Assembly: GCA_949825045.1 (NCBI GenBank)
Contig: OX463814.1
Coordinates: 36,412,383-36,476,382, forward strand
DNA: 64,000 bases
Origin: Argyresthia goedartella
Lineage: Eukaryota > Arthropoda > Insecta > Lepidoptera > Argyresthiidae
Direction: 5' to 3'
Shown here: piece by piece, positions 45,746 through 58,400 of the stretch
How the letters are laid out: each line of letters begins with the position of its first letter
Position numbering within the stretch: the stretch's first letter is position 1
Program-made: the position numbers and the translations under genes
Notes under the pieces: model-generated
What the model was told of the DNA's origin: nothing
Seen by the model: the letters and a program-made list of their open reading frames with translations, nothing else
The model's database searches: none

Positions 45746-46070
45746 AGAAGATGTATGTGTACAAAGTAATTTTATTCACAAAATATATGAATTTGAACTT
45801 ACGCCACTATGTACCAAATTCGTCTACCAACTCTCTACATTTCCCTGATTGCCCTCCCCTAGCGCTGGTTGCCTAAATTTGGTACACACTTAGAAGGCCT
45901 GTTGTCATAAGGCCTTTAACTACTAAGCTGGGCCAATTAAAATTGACTGCCTTCTGTCCCACGAAGCTTGCTGCAAAAAAGCTTTGGCACAACTCCAAGT
46001 TCGCTTGAACCGGTTTAGTTCAGACGGTTAATCTCGGATGTTTTAGCGTATCGATAACGTTAATGTAATA

Positions 46071-46113
46071 AAATTACACTACGTCAATGTTGAACATTGA
46101 CGTAGTGTAATTT
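46071..46113. repeat. Perfect 21-bp-arm palindrome with a 1-base loop
   Basis: The left arm 46071-46091 (AAATTACACTACGTCAATG...) and right arm 46093-46113 are exact reverse complements around a single G. Unit 1 at about 14305-14335 has only a diverged single arm (attaacgtagtataacg). Confidence 0.85.
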
Positions 46114-46399
46114 CATAGACGTGGTGGTAGAAGGACAGTTGGGCTCACATTCAGCCAGATATTCAATTCTCCTTATCGCGTGACAGGCGGCTAGCCCATC
46201 GCCGTAGCGAAGGAGATATTAATATTTCCTCAGGATATTTTCCATGAGATTACTTCTTTGGATAAAAGAGTCACGTCAAAAATACGTCTCCAAATTAATC
46301 TTGTAATGTAAGATTTCCGGTCCTCGTTTCCCTAACGAGATTTCCAAAAATCTACGATAATATCTATCTCGAAAGCGTGTTACGTTTCGTGAATACGTA

Positions 46400-47165
46400 G
46401 AAAATCTGTCAAGTGCGTGCCGGACTGACACACCAAGGGTTCCGTACCATCGTCCAAGAATTAACACAAAAAGACGTGTGTCGCATGTATAATACCCCTT
46501 TCAATTTCTTAAATTGCTTAATGCTGTTTGTTGCTCGGCAATAGATAAACATATTATGTCGATAAAAAACGGTCAAGTGCGAGTCGGACACGCGCATGAA
46601 GGATTCCGTACCATAATCTATAAAAACGGCAAAAAAATAACATTTTTGTTCTGTAGGAACCCCCTTAAATATTTATTTTATTATAACTATTTATTTTTAA
46701 AGAGAATAAATAACTAAATATTCTGTGAATGATTCATGCGTTTACATTTTGTCATTACCAATATCGAGCAAAAGGCAAAAAATGGCGTTTATTGTATGGG
46801 ATGCCCATTAAATATTTATTTTATTGAAAATTTCAACTGTCTAACTTTCACGGTTCATGAGATGTAGCCTGGTGACAGACGGAAAGCGTAATCTTATTAG
46901 TAATAGGGTCCCGTTCTACTATTTGAGTATGGAACCCAAAAAATGCGCTGACGATTAGACAAATAGACCATTATCTATAAAAACGGCAAAAAATCACGTT
47001 TTTTGTATGGGAACCCCCTTAAATATTTATTATATTTTAACTATTTATTTTTAAAGAGAATAAATAACTTAATATTCTGTGAATGATTCAAGCGTCTATC
47101 TTTTTTCATTGTCCCGTTTTACCCTTTGGGTATGGAACCCTAAAAATGAGCTGACGGAGAGACAA
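46400..47165 (-). repeat. GGTTCCGTA-type repeat cluster with internal duplication
   Basis: Three partial copies: 46400-46550, 46573-46945, 46975-47165. The segments at about 46618-46735 and 46972-47095 are near duplicates (tctataaaaacggcaaaaaa ... gtgaatgattca). Confidence 0.6.
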
Positions 47166-49735
47166 TTTTTTATTTTTTTTTATTTTAAGCAGAAATTATA
47201 AATTTACATATGACAATAGGTCCACGGAAACCATATAGGTTTGTATGTGGATCCTTATTACGCTAAAATATATGTACAATGTTTAACACATCTTATTTTT
47301 GTTTATGTAAGTACACACAAAATTTTAAAAATAAATTAAAAACATATCAGGTATGTATTTTTCATGGTTACACAACTTAGGTATTGGTTAGGGATAGGAA
47401 AGGGAGGAAAAGTATTTTTTAAGTTTCGCTTTTATGTTTAGCCGGAGATATGGTGTTTCTTATGTCAGTGGGTAGTTTGTTTATTAGTCGCGGAATGCAG
47501 TAGGCGCGCGTCCGTGTACCGTAGAAATTATTTGCGCGTGTTGTGGTTAGTTTACCCACGACGCGTGCCTACGGGGTGATCTATTCTGTGCTGTAGGGTA
47601 TTGTTGAAGAACTCCTCTGTCAGTAATGTATAATGAAATTTGGTGTGAATAGAGAGTGTATTACAGTAATGGAATAGTTTAGATGAGTTACCTGAATATT
47701 CGTATCTGATATTAGGTGGGACAATTATTTTAAGAAGTTTGATTTGCAAGGTGTGTATTTAGTCCAGATATGTTTTGTGGGTACGTCCATAGCTGGAGAG
47801 GCCATAAGACACTATGGAGTCAAAGAATTCATTGTACAGCATTATTCGAGTTTTGAATGGTATACGATTTCTAACTACATTAAATGCGGCAATGAGTGCC
47901 CTGAGCTTGTCGCATACTCGTTGGATGTGGGGACCCCAGTTAAAAGTACCATCAATCACCAGCCCCAGGTAAGTGTGTCTGTCAACTACCTTAATCGATG
48001 GACATTGACAGTCTTTCTTGATGTGCTCATCGTGCATACAATCGTGCGTATGCGCAACAAGCTCATCCGACAGGTTACCCTTTAAATATAGCGATTTAAT
48101 GAGCATTAATTTATTCTTTTGGGCATTCAGAGCTAGGCCTACGTCATGGCACCACTTATTGAGGTTGTCAAAATCAAACTGGAGGCCTTGAAGTGCTATG
48201 TTTATGTTACTATTGGCGATAATTAGGCATGTGTCGTTTGCAAATTGGTAAGGGGTGCTGAAGCTTAGGACATTTACCATATCGTTGACGTATGTGATGA
48301 AGTGGAGGGGCCCTAGTACAGAACCCTGAGCAGTTCCCTGGGATACCGTGGTAGTACGACTAATACTTTCGCCGACTTTAACACAGTACTGTCTATTTTT
48401 AAGTAATTAGCGCACCAGGTCTGTAACGTTCCTCTGATGCCACATTTTCCAAGTTTGTTTGTGAGCAGATTGTGATCTAATGTATCGAAAGCGCGCGAAA
48501 AATCTATGAAAAGGGCTAGTACCTGTTTCTTATCGTTAAGCGAGCTGTTCACGTGATCCGTGAATTTGGATAGTAACGATGTTGTACTTTTTTTTTTGCT
48601 GGAAGCCAAATTGGTGAGTGTTTATAATATTATTAGATTGGTAGAATGTATGTATCTGCTCACAAACAAACTTCTCAACTATTTTGTCGACCGACGACAG
48701 TAGTGTGATGGGACGGTAATCAGCAACGTTGTCCCTTTTACCTTTTTTAAATATAGGTCTAACGCAACCCAATTTGAGATCATCTGGGTACTTACCCGTG
48801 TTTATGCTAGTGTTTATAAGATGCGCGATCGTACCCGCAATTTTGTCACCGATTGCTTTGATGTCGAGGATTTTGATTTTATCTAGACCCGACGCTTTTC
48901 TGCTGTTCAGGCCGCGAATAAGTTTGTGGATTGTACGTGGGGTAGCTTTTTTGAACCTCATACTGACGTCCGCGTTATTGCTGAAGCTGTTTTCGTCGAG
49001 AATGGTATGTTTACATTGCGGGAGGATCTTTTTTACGGATTCGTCAAACTCAATAGCGAATTCATTTGCTATTTCAGTATTTGTAAGGTTTTTTGGTTTA
49101 AAAGCGTCCGCTATAGCATAGTCAATACTTTTTGATATTCTGCCGCATATCGAATTTATTATTGTCCATAAATTTTTTGGGTTACCTTTATTTATCTTTA
49201 ATTTTATTTTGGTAGTATAGGTTCCTGTAGTATTCAATTATTTAATTGGATTTGTTTCGTGTCTTATTATACTGTAGCCTAATTTCATGGTTTGTTGGAT
49301 TCTTCCTCCAGAGTCCAAAAATAATGTCTCTTTTTTCGCAAAGGTTTACAATTTTTTGGTTCATCCAGGGTTCGCGATTTCTAATAAGTTCACGATTTTT
49401 CTTTAGTCTTATGGCCGACTGTAAGGCCTCTTGGAAGGATTTTTTTATGTGTTGAAAAATCTCATCTGCCGTCTGCAAATTATAAGTAAAGTTCCAGTCA
49501 ACATTGCCTAAGTTTTTGAGTAACTCATCACGATTATGTATGACTTTCGCCTTAGCAGCAGCCTGTATATGAGTCATGCCGGGCGGCGGTGGTCCAGCGA
49601 AGCTAGCTATCGTGATACGGTGATCGGCTAGAACAGTATCAACTGCCGCTGTGTACGCATCTAACGCTTGGCATCTAATAAATATATGGTCAATGCAAGA
49701 TTTAGTGATCATATCTTTGCGCTTTTCGATCCGAG
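47166..49735 (-). pseudogene. 5'-truncated LINE in unit 2
   Basis: Minus-strand order: end of endonuclease (about 49735-49600, DHIFIRCQALDAY, LADHRITIA), linker, RT (49237-48536 with LNSRKASGLDKIKILDIKA, DYRPITLLSSVDKIVEKFV, TPHQFGFQ-like; 48609-48313 with FIDFSRAFDTLDHNLL), active-site block with FANDTCLIIAN (48280-47759; Asn in place of the first of the paired Asp), C-terminal domain, 3' UTR and an A-rich tail at 47190-47166. Several frameshifts. Same family as 40596-41703. The sharp start at about 49735 inside the endonuclease indicates 5' truncation on insertion. Confidence 0.82.
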
Positions 49736-50025
49736 TATAGTCAGATAGACAGATAGACGGACAGACAAACAGCGGAGCCTTCGTAATTGGGTCCCATTTG
49801 GAACATTTAGGGTACGGATCCCTAAAAAGTAATTGAATGTGGGGCTTCGGGTCAGAATCTCTCGTAATAAGGATACAAGTCATCAAGTACCACTTATTGT
49901 ATCAGAACCATCTTCGGACACGAGACTGCTCTTGTTAGAAACTGAGTTGTATGGACTTGTATTTCGGAACGCCGCTTCTGTATCACGTTCCGTTCTGTCG
50001 GTCGCAACAGCTCATACCTATACAA
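49736..50025 (+). other. Shared duplicated segment (unit 2)
   Basis: Dispersed-repeat tail (49738-49830), then the equivalent of 15650-15850 in unit 1. Confidence 0.6.
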
Positions 50026-51330
50026 CAACATAAATATATGTAAAACACCTCCGACAAATTATTTCAACCTTACGGCTAAAATCTGGTTCACTTATTTCCT
50101 ATTTTAGCTGATAACTTTTGTACCGCGAAACTGATTTTAATATATATACCCAAGAACTATTGCAGTGAAGTCTACTACCAATTAAAAACAAACCGCATTG
50201 AAATCCATCAACTCGTTTGAGCGCTAGAGTGCCACGGACAGACACACAGACAGACAGATACTTTAAACTTTTATAAGACCCCTTGTTTTTGTCGTGGATT
50301 AAATAAAACCAACAAATCGTTTCACGCTTTTCCTCTGCGGGGTATATATTAGGCCAATTGTTCGCCTACGAGTTGGTAAGGCACAGTTTGGTTTTTTAAT
50401 CTTAATAAATACTTCGGTTTAACGTCAACTGGAAATTAATATCGATTAAATCAAAGCCTACAGAGTGATTCCCGCTAATCTAGAATCGTACAATTTGGCA
50501 AGAAGAAAGGAATGCTACCTTGCTTCTTAGAGAAAAATCCGATAACCGTAAGTTTTTAGTTCCTTCATAAAAAATGCTATTTTTGCGGAACCTTCGGTGT
50601 GCAAGCCCACTTCGCCCTTGGGTGTTTTTTTTATAAAATGACATCCTTCAACAAATAATCAGTATTTTACTACTTTACTAAATAACTCTATGATTAGATA
50701 TACAAATACCTTACATACATAGTGATAAAACCTCTTTGCGAAAAGTTTTCAGTAAAAATAACCTGTCAAGTGCGGGTCAGACTGGCATACGAATCCCTTC
50801 CATACCAATTTACAAGAAAACTTAAGGACTAAATACAATAAACAAAACAAAAAGAGATGTTATGTCCGAATGTGGAATCGAATCCAGAACCCTAAGATGG
50901 CAAAAATGATTGCAAACCAATTGTAGATGGCGCTGGCATAGTTCGTGGCTGTCTATATCTGTCAAGGCGATCAAATTATTTTTTCTCCTCCTTAAAATAA
51001 GTATATCAGCTTGTGTTTAACGATTACGAAAAATTTAAAAAATTTACTACCAATAAATTCAAAATGACTGCCAGAATTAGTAAATGATCACCAAATTGTG
51101 TTTGGATAAATGATCACCAAACTTCTCTTTATGTTTTATGTACTTAATGATGGAAGTACTTTTGTTGTTCTTACATGTTCAACCTAACACGAAGGATAAA
51201 GGGGTCTAAGCTACTGCAGTGTTTTGCCATGATATTTTTTGCAACTTTTGGTGATCATTTACTCATGTATGTTGTATTTGTTGCCAAATATACGCATCCT
51301 AACCTCATTTGAGGTTAAGGTTTTGCCAGT
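50026..51330. other. Unit-2-specific non-coding block
   Basis: Replaces about 180 bp of unit 1. It has a dispersed-repeat tail ending in acacagacagacaga at about 50240-50270, a degraded GGTTCCGTA-type end near 50763-50800, and the inverted-repeat piece at 51081-51261. No gene. Confidence 0.5.
51081..51261. repeat. Short inverted-repeat element
   Basis: taaatgatcaccaaa at 51107-51121 (and a second copy at 51081-51095) is the reverse complement of tttggtgatcattta at 51247-51261. Probably a small MITE; no target duplication established. Confidence 0.5.
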
Positions 51331-52409
51331 GTCTAGTGTATTTGAAAGATCTCACGACGTGTTTTGAAGCTAACCACAGATCAATGAAACTCTTTGCCTC
51401 CAAGTACGCCAGTGCCACCTAGCGGGAGCAAAGGCGGACATAGGTGCCATTGCGCCACTAAAACCATGTGGCAAGCCACGAAATCTACAAACATGTTTAA
51501 TAGTACATTTCCTACGAGTTCGCAAGGGCTTACGGCACGAGCCGAAGGCGAGGTTCACAAAAAAGCCCTTTCGAACGAGTTATGAATAGAATTATTCCGC
51601 CTGAAGACAATCAAGCGGGGAAGGTGATATTCTGAGGTGAGGAGGCGGAAAATCATGTTATGGTTTGTTATATCGTGGGTGTTGTTAAAACCTCTTTAAG
51701 TATAAAATCTCATGAAGTTCATTATTTGTTGCTGTAGCGGCAATAGAAATACTATGACAATTTCAACTTACCTACTACCTATTTCAGTTCATCAGATAGA
51801 GTCCGGTGACGAACAGACGGACAGCCAAGGCTTAGTAATAGGTTCCCGTTTGGTACCATTCAGGTATGGAAACCAAGAAAGCGAGTTTCGTCATTCAGAC
51901 ATAATTAATTAGTCATTTGCATTATTTACACGTTACTGTAAATCATTCATACAAGTCTTCATAGCAACATACATCGCTCAAGTTTCCAGTTTACTATACG
52001 ATATTCAACCTTAGGCGGGCCGCAAGTTTGATTCCGTCGAATTCACGTGTGTGTAGGTCACACCAGGAAGTACTCAAAGTACAGCGCCCAAACTTAACTG
52101 CCGGTGGCTATAACGAGAACTAAGTCGCCAGTATGGAATGACATTCATGTGGCGTTGGCGCTGGGGACGCCCTCACCGGGTTAATTCAGTATACGCACAC
52201 TGTAGTAGATCCTATTTTGATCACAATCAACTTGTAGATCCTGTTCATGCGTTATCCGCTGTGGAACATCGTCACCCACCAACCATAACAAAATAAACTA
52301 AGGAATACAAAGTTATCTACGATAAAATGGACGGGAAGGATATTATTTTGTATCATCTTTGACTTCTTAATACAATTGGTGGTTAAAAAGGATTTAGTGT
52401 AGATACAAG
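51331..52409 (+). promoter_or_regulatory. Upstream region of transporter copy 2
   Basis: Collinear with 16040-17384 upstream of copy 1, including the dispersed-repeat fragment at 51720-51890 and the cccaaacttaactgccggtgg block at 52087. No clear TATA box or initiator could be chosen. Confidence 0.4.
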
Positions 52410-55400
52410 ATGAGTGAAAAACACACAGAAAATGGTGGACATTTAAACGGGCTTATAGAAAACAGTGTTAATTTGGACGATGTGCTATCAAAGTTTGGAC
52501 TGTACAAACCTTATCAACTTCAAGCAGTGACGTTGCTCGGGATAATATTCCTGATAAATGGAATGCACTGTATCAACTATATATTCGTCGCCGAAGACCT
52601 GCCTTACAGGTACAGTACCTACAGAGTACATAAAGGTACCTAAAGATATCTAAATACAAAGTGCATTAGAACGCGAATGTTTGAATAAATGCTGCTGTCA
52701 TTTAATTTTACAGTCTAGGTATTACGAAGGCGCGTGTTTAAAGAAAGGAAATTCACCGCTGTTTTTGTAAACTTTTTCTATTGCGAAGAAAGAGATGAAG
52801 CGTCTGTCTGTCTGTATGGCTTAAGTGTAAAAATAGCAACTGATTATATACCCATAATAATCTTGCAATGCCCTTGCAGAGCGCATGATTTGAGAGTAAA
52901 CCTTATTTTGTCATCTTTTTACCACATGTAAGCATTGAATAAATGATTAAATTATGTGTCAACCTAGCGCTCAAACCGGTAGATATATTTTTTACGTTAT
53001 GTTTTCTAGGGTTCCGTAGAGAAACAAGGAACCCTTGTAGTTTCGTCACATCTGTCTGTCCGTCTGTCCGTATGTCACAGCAACTTTATTCCGAAACTAT
53101 CAAGACCACACAGTTGAAACTTGGTATGTAGGTGTATTATGTGAACTGCTTCACGATTTTTACACAAAAATGTAAAAAAATATATAAAAAAAATAAAAAA
53201 TAATTAATTAATTTCCCATACATGGAGTTGAAAGCAAAAAAATATATAACATCAAACCTATATCATAATAATCATCATCATCATCATTTATTTATTCATA
53301 ACAGTATGTTACATGTCAATTAATTGACGCACTTAGGAGTTATGCAAATTAAATAACGTCTTAATAAGCTACAATTACATTTAACATATAAGTAAATACA
53401 TTAAATTATTACATCAATTACATTTGTCAGAATGAAAACATTAATATTGCAAAATTGGTACCTAAACCCGGTGAATTATGGGTATTAAGACACATTTGCC
53501 TCAACAAGTAATTCCTTATCGGAATGTAAGCCTTCTTAATAAGTAATATTTTTAGTTTATTTATGACAAGTTGATCTAAGTTGGTGTCTGTTATGGATTG
53601 TGGTAGTTTGTTAAAAACTTTAGATCACATTATTAGGATAGTATTGCCCGTTTTTAGCAGACGATGCTTTGGACATTGGATGTGAGTCATTCTCCTTGCA
53701 CTGTACCTATATCCTCTCGCTGCGAGATCAGGGAATTCATCTTTATGGTGTCTAATATATTTAGCTATTTCAAATATGTATAGTGAAGGAAGAGTTAGTA
53801 TGCCAAGTTTAATAAAAATTTGCTTTGCTGGGTTATCTCACGGCACTCTTAGCATTCGGCGGACGACCTTTTTCTGTAGTAGAAATGGTCTGTCCCTGTC
53901 TGCTGATAGACCCCATACCATAGTTAAGGTGAGAGTGAAAGTAGCCGTAGTAAGCCTTTAGTACGTTATCCCTGGTAAGAGACGATGTGAGTCTGTTAAG
54001 CTTGCTGCATAGTGCATCAATATGCGCGAAAGAAATCCGCGCTATCCCGCATATCTTCGTTCTTCGCATTTTGAGTTTCTTTTCTCTGGGGATAGACTTC
54101 GGAGATCTCACACGGTGTCACTTTTGTCAATTCCTCAGCACAACACTGTTGCTTACGAGCACTCGTTTAGGTTAAGGGCAATACGTTTGTGGAATGCACT
54201 TCCTTGCGCTATTAGGGATTGCACATCCTTGTTCTCTTTTAAGAAAAAGTTGAAACAGCATCTCCTCTCTTCCGCATAGTGGGTATCTTATAGTATGTAT
54301 GTGTATCTATATATGTATTTATTGTATTCTATTAATTTATTTTATAGTATGTGTAGGATGTATTGTGATTTATCTGATAGTATATTGACTTTATGTCTTT
54401 CTTTTAAATCTTAATTGTACACTAGGACTACCTCTCTATAAATATTTTTTCCTTTCCTCACAGGTTAGCTGTAAGAAATTTCTTTTTAGAAATAAGCTCA
54501 CCTTTGCATATTGTTCGTTGTATTTTTTCCATTGTGTTTTCTGTGCAATAAAGAATTATTATTATTATTATTATGCGCGTACCACTGCAACCTCGAGTCC
54601 AATGTGAAGCCTACAAACCGGCAAGTGTGGGGTGTCTATAGAGAAGTGTTTAAAAATGACATTGCGGTTCCTTAAAACCAATTTTCCTCAAAGTACATCG
54701 TTAAAAAGACAAACACTTCCAAAGTGTAACTTTTAAAGTAAGAGAGTGAAAAATGGAAAAAAAATATGTTTTGTCTCAATAAACATTTTCAACGAAAATC
54801 AGTTTGAGATATAATAGTAGTTTATGTGACTGATACATAATGCCTAATTATGAACATGTTACATACACTAGTTTATCTACACACATATCATAAGCTCTCT
54901 TTGATGTGTTCAGGAACCGTATGTTTTACCGGCATTGTGGCTCTGCAGTTGTTTAGCTTGTTCTATAGCACCAACTTCGGGCGTCGGCGTTCGAAATTTG
55001 AATGTCAGTACCAACTTCACAGACAAACTAGGGGCTGCACGAGGCGGGCGTCGGCGTTCGAAATTTGAATCACATAACGTGTAGAAAAATTACACATTAT
55101 GGTCATAATGTGTAATTTTTCAGATAAGAAATGAGTTTTTACCAAGTAGTTTAACATTATGCTGATCGTAACGTGCGGTTTTTGAATGCAGTAAAGAGGG
55201 TTTATGATACGTGTGTAGATAAAACATTTATTAAAAACCGCAGATATAACTTTGTCATTCATACAAACACTGAAAAATATATTAATTATTTGCTGGTGAA
55301 GAATGATTGTGACACGTTGGCTAGGTGTATCAGGTATATGTAACGTGAGTACGTTCCTATTTTTTTTTAAGGCTAATATTTTAAATTTATTACGAAAACC

Positions 55401-58400
55401 TAAATGTGCGAGGTCGGACACGCACTTGGCCGGTTTTTTATTGTATGTAGATTTAACTGTGATGGTTCTTTCATTAAGATCGATCAGTAATTAAAAAATA
55501 TCAGCTAATCAAGAAAACCAGTTAAAATTATGTTAGTTGAAATTTTAGACTTAAGTTTTGTATTTATTGTTTCATGGGTAATTACATATCATTTTTATTT
55601 ATATAGTTACATGTTTATGACATTAAGATGAAATCATCTGAAATATATGTTTTCATGTAACCTTCTCATTTATTTACCGTTTAATCATTAATATGTATAT
55701 CTACACACGTATCATAAACCCTCTTTACTGCGTCTAAAAACCTAACGTTAAGACCAGCATAATGTAAAAATATTTGGTAAAAACTCATTTCTTATCTGAA
55801 AATTTGTACATTATGACCATAATGTACAAAAATTTGTCAAATTATGACATTCAAATTTCGAATGCCGACGCCCACTTGCGTGCCGCCCCTAGTTTGCCTG
55901 TGAAGTTGGTACTTTAGAACAAGCTAAACAACTGCAGAGCAATAATCAATGCCAATTGTGGCAATTGGCCGGTCAAACATGCGGTTCCTGAACACATCAA
56001 AGAGAGCTTATGATATGCGTTTAGATAAACTAGTGTACTACTGTACTGTACATAATTAGGTATTAAAAATCTCGAATGATATTATTATGAAACTACTCTA
56101 AAGTTTTAATACCCTCTATTATGTAGCAGTCACATAAACTACTATTATATGGATTAGGTTCGATTACGTATTATAACGATTAGGTATTTATATGACTTTT
56201 TTGTTTTAGATGCAAAGTCGAGGCATGCGAGTCAGAACAGAGATACAATAGTCCCTGGTACAACTATACAGCTCCTCAGGAGTACAGAAGTTGTCACAAA
56301 TACAGCTCAAACTTAACTAAATGCTCTCCAGAGGCTTTCGACTCGGAGATCGTTGAACCTTGCACTGAGTGGGTCTATGCTGTGAAGAACAGCTTTGTTT
56401 CAGAGGTAAACCTATAATTTGCATACCTACCTAAGCCTATATATTTAGAGACAATTCTGCTTCTTCGTGACTCTCTGTACTATTGGAAGTTGGTGGTCAC
56501 TTCTGCATACTTGTCCCAGCCTTTCGCTAAGCGCATAAGCTGATCTAGGCTGGCCACTCCCGTACACTTTCCATTTTCTCAATATTTCACAAGAAACATA
56601 TAGTCGCTATCAATTTTATTTTTCTCAGAAAGTAAATTGCATAGTTGTATGCTCAACAAATTTATTAAAATGGACCTGACTAGATAGAATAATCAGAAAT
56701 TCCGGTTTCAGTTTCAACTAGCATGTCAAGACTGGAAGAGGACCTTTGTTGGAACTGTACATAGCTTCGGCCTAATGTTGGGGCTGTTGATACAAGGTCA
56801 ACTATCAGACAAGTAATTAGAATGATCTTTTTCTGCAATAGCAAAAATAACTTCTTTGTAACTATGGTAAACTCTTCAAAAAGTAGTGAGCTAGCTTAGC
56901 TATAGCATATCTGCTGATCTTATTCTCTTTTCTGATTTTGGGGAAATTATATGCTCTCAAATTTCCCCAAGCTGAATCTGGTCTTCGACGCCGGTTATAC
57001 CAGTCCATTTTAAATGTAAGAGAGCGATGTCAATGGGTAGATGCCTACAGGTTACATGGGTCTAGATTTCTTTAGATATACAGTGGACTACTATTAAGTG
57101 GTTACTAAACCTTTCATCATATCCCAGAATCGGTCGAAAAGCAGCAATCATCATCGCGGGCGTGGCAGCAGCGGTGTTTGGGTTAGCTAAGAGCATAGCC
57201 AGTTCATACTGGATTTACGTCACTCTGGAGTTCCTGGAAGCTACTTTTGGTGACAATTGTTCTCCAGCTTTCATTATGAGTGAGTAGTAAAGACCTTTGT
57301 GGTCTAATTTATCTTAAGGCTCGTATATCGGTTAAATTGGCTACTCGATTCGTGACGGTTGGAAATTTGGTTTATAACCTTATTATAATTAACAAAGTTC
57401 ATAACATCGTTCACTGCAACATGGCTGTAACATAGTATTTTTTATTTATCGCTGCGGCTTAGTATTTTTTAGTTATTTTTCTGCCACCCGTACGGAAAAA
57501 GCCATGACGCTATTTATGTAGGTACTTAAATGCTCGTCTTTTGTTATTTTATTATTATTCTGAATTTTCCAGGCGTTGAACTAGTGGACAGTGATCACAG
57601 ACTACAGCAGCAAATTATCCTCTGCGTTCTCTACGCCATTGGCGGCATTATCCTGTCTTTAGCAGCGTGGTACATACAATACTGGCGATATTACGTCCAA
57701 GCAATCTACGCACCATCACTACTGATCCTGCTATACTACTTCTGTATGGACGAAAGCGTTCGATGGCTTCTAAGCAAAGGAAAGAAGGAAGAAGCGACAA
57801 AGATTCTACTCAAAATTGCGAAGAGAAATAACATGGAGCTGGATAGACGGGAGCTTGCGAATTTGAAATGTGAAGAAGCTACTGATAATAAGTCTCCTTT
57901 GATGCAGACATTTCGGTCAAAGATTGTGGTGAAGAGATTCTGTATTTGTCTTGTGTGGTGGATCTCTTGCACCTTTGTTTCTTTCGGGTTGTTGATAAAC
58001 TCAGTGTCGCTTGCAGGGAACAAGTATATTAATTTTGCAATAATGCAATTTATGGATGTGCCAGTAAGTTTCCTGATGGTGTATGTGTTGAAAAGGTTTA
58101 AAAGGAAGAAACCTTTGATGGCTTCCTTTATTGCGGCTGGGCTATTATGCATTTTGCAAACGTTCGTGCCTTTGGGTAAGGAATATGTTTGTTTGCTTTC
58201 TAATTTACATATCAAGTCAAAGTTCTTTATTACTGTAGATATTTACTTATACTTAGTAAAGGCTCTGCCTACCATGCGAGAGGTCCCGGGTTCGATCCCC
58301 AGGTCTTGGATGTTTATATGTGTGTGACGTCGCTGTTTCTGGTTACCACGACACAGGGTATCCTAGTGTGGGGCCAGAAGCAATGTATGTGCCTGTATGT

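Noticed and set aside
48729..49121. Plus-strand 130-codon frame within the unit 2 LINE
   Set aside because: Antisense to clear reverse transcriptase sequence and with no motifs of its own.
57736..58215. Long antisense frame across exon 5 of both transporters (also 20522-20938)
   Set aside because: It lies on the opposite strand of a well-supported exon, its codons mirror the sense protein and no start context or motif supports it. It is conserved only because the sense exon is.
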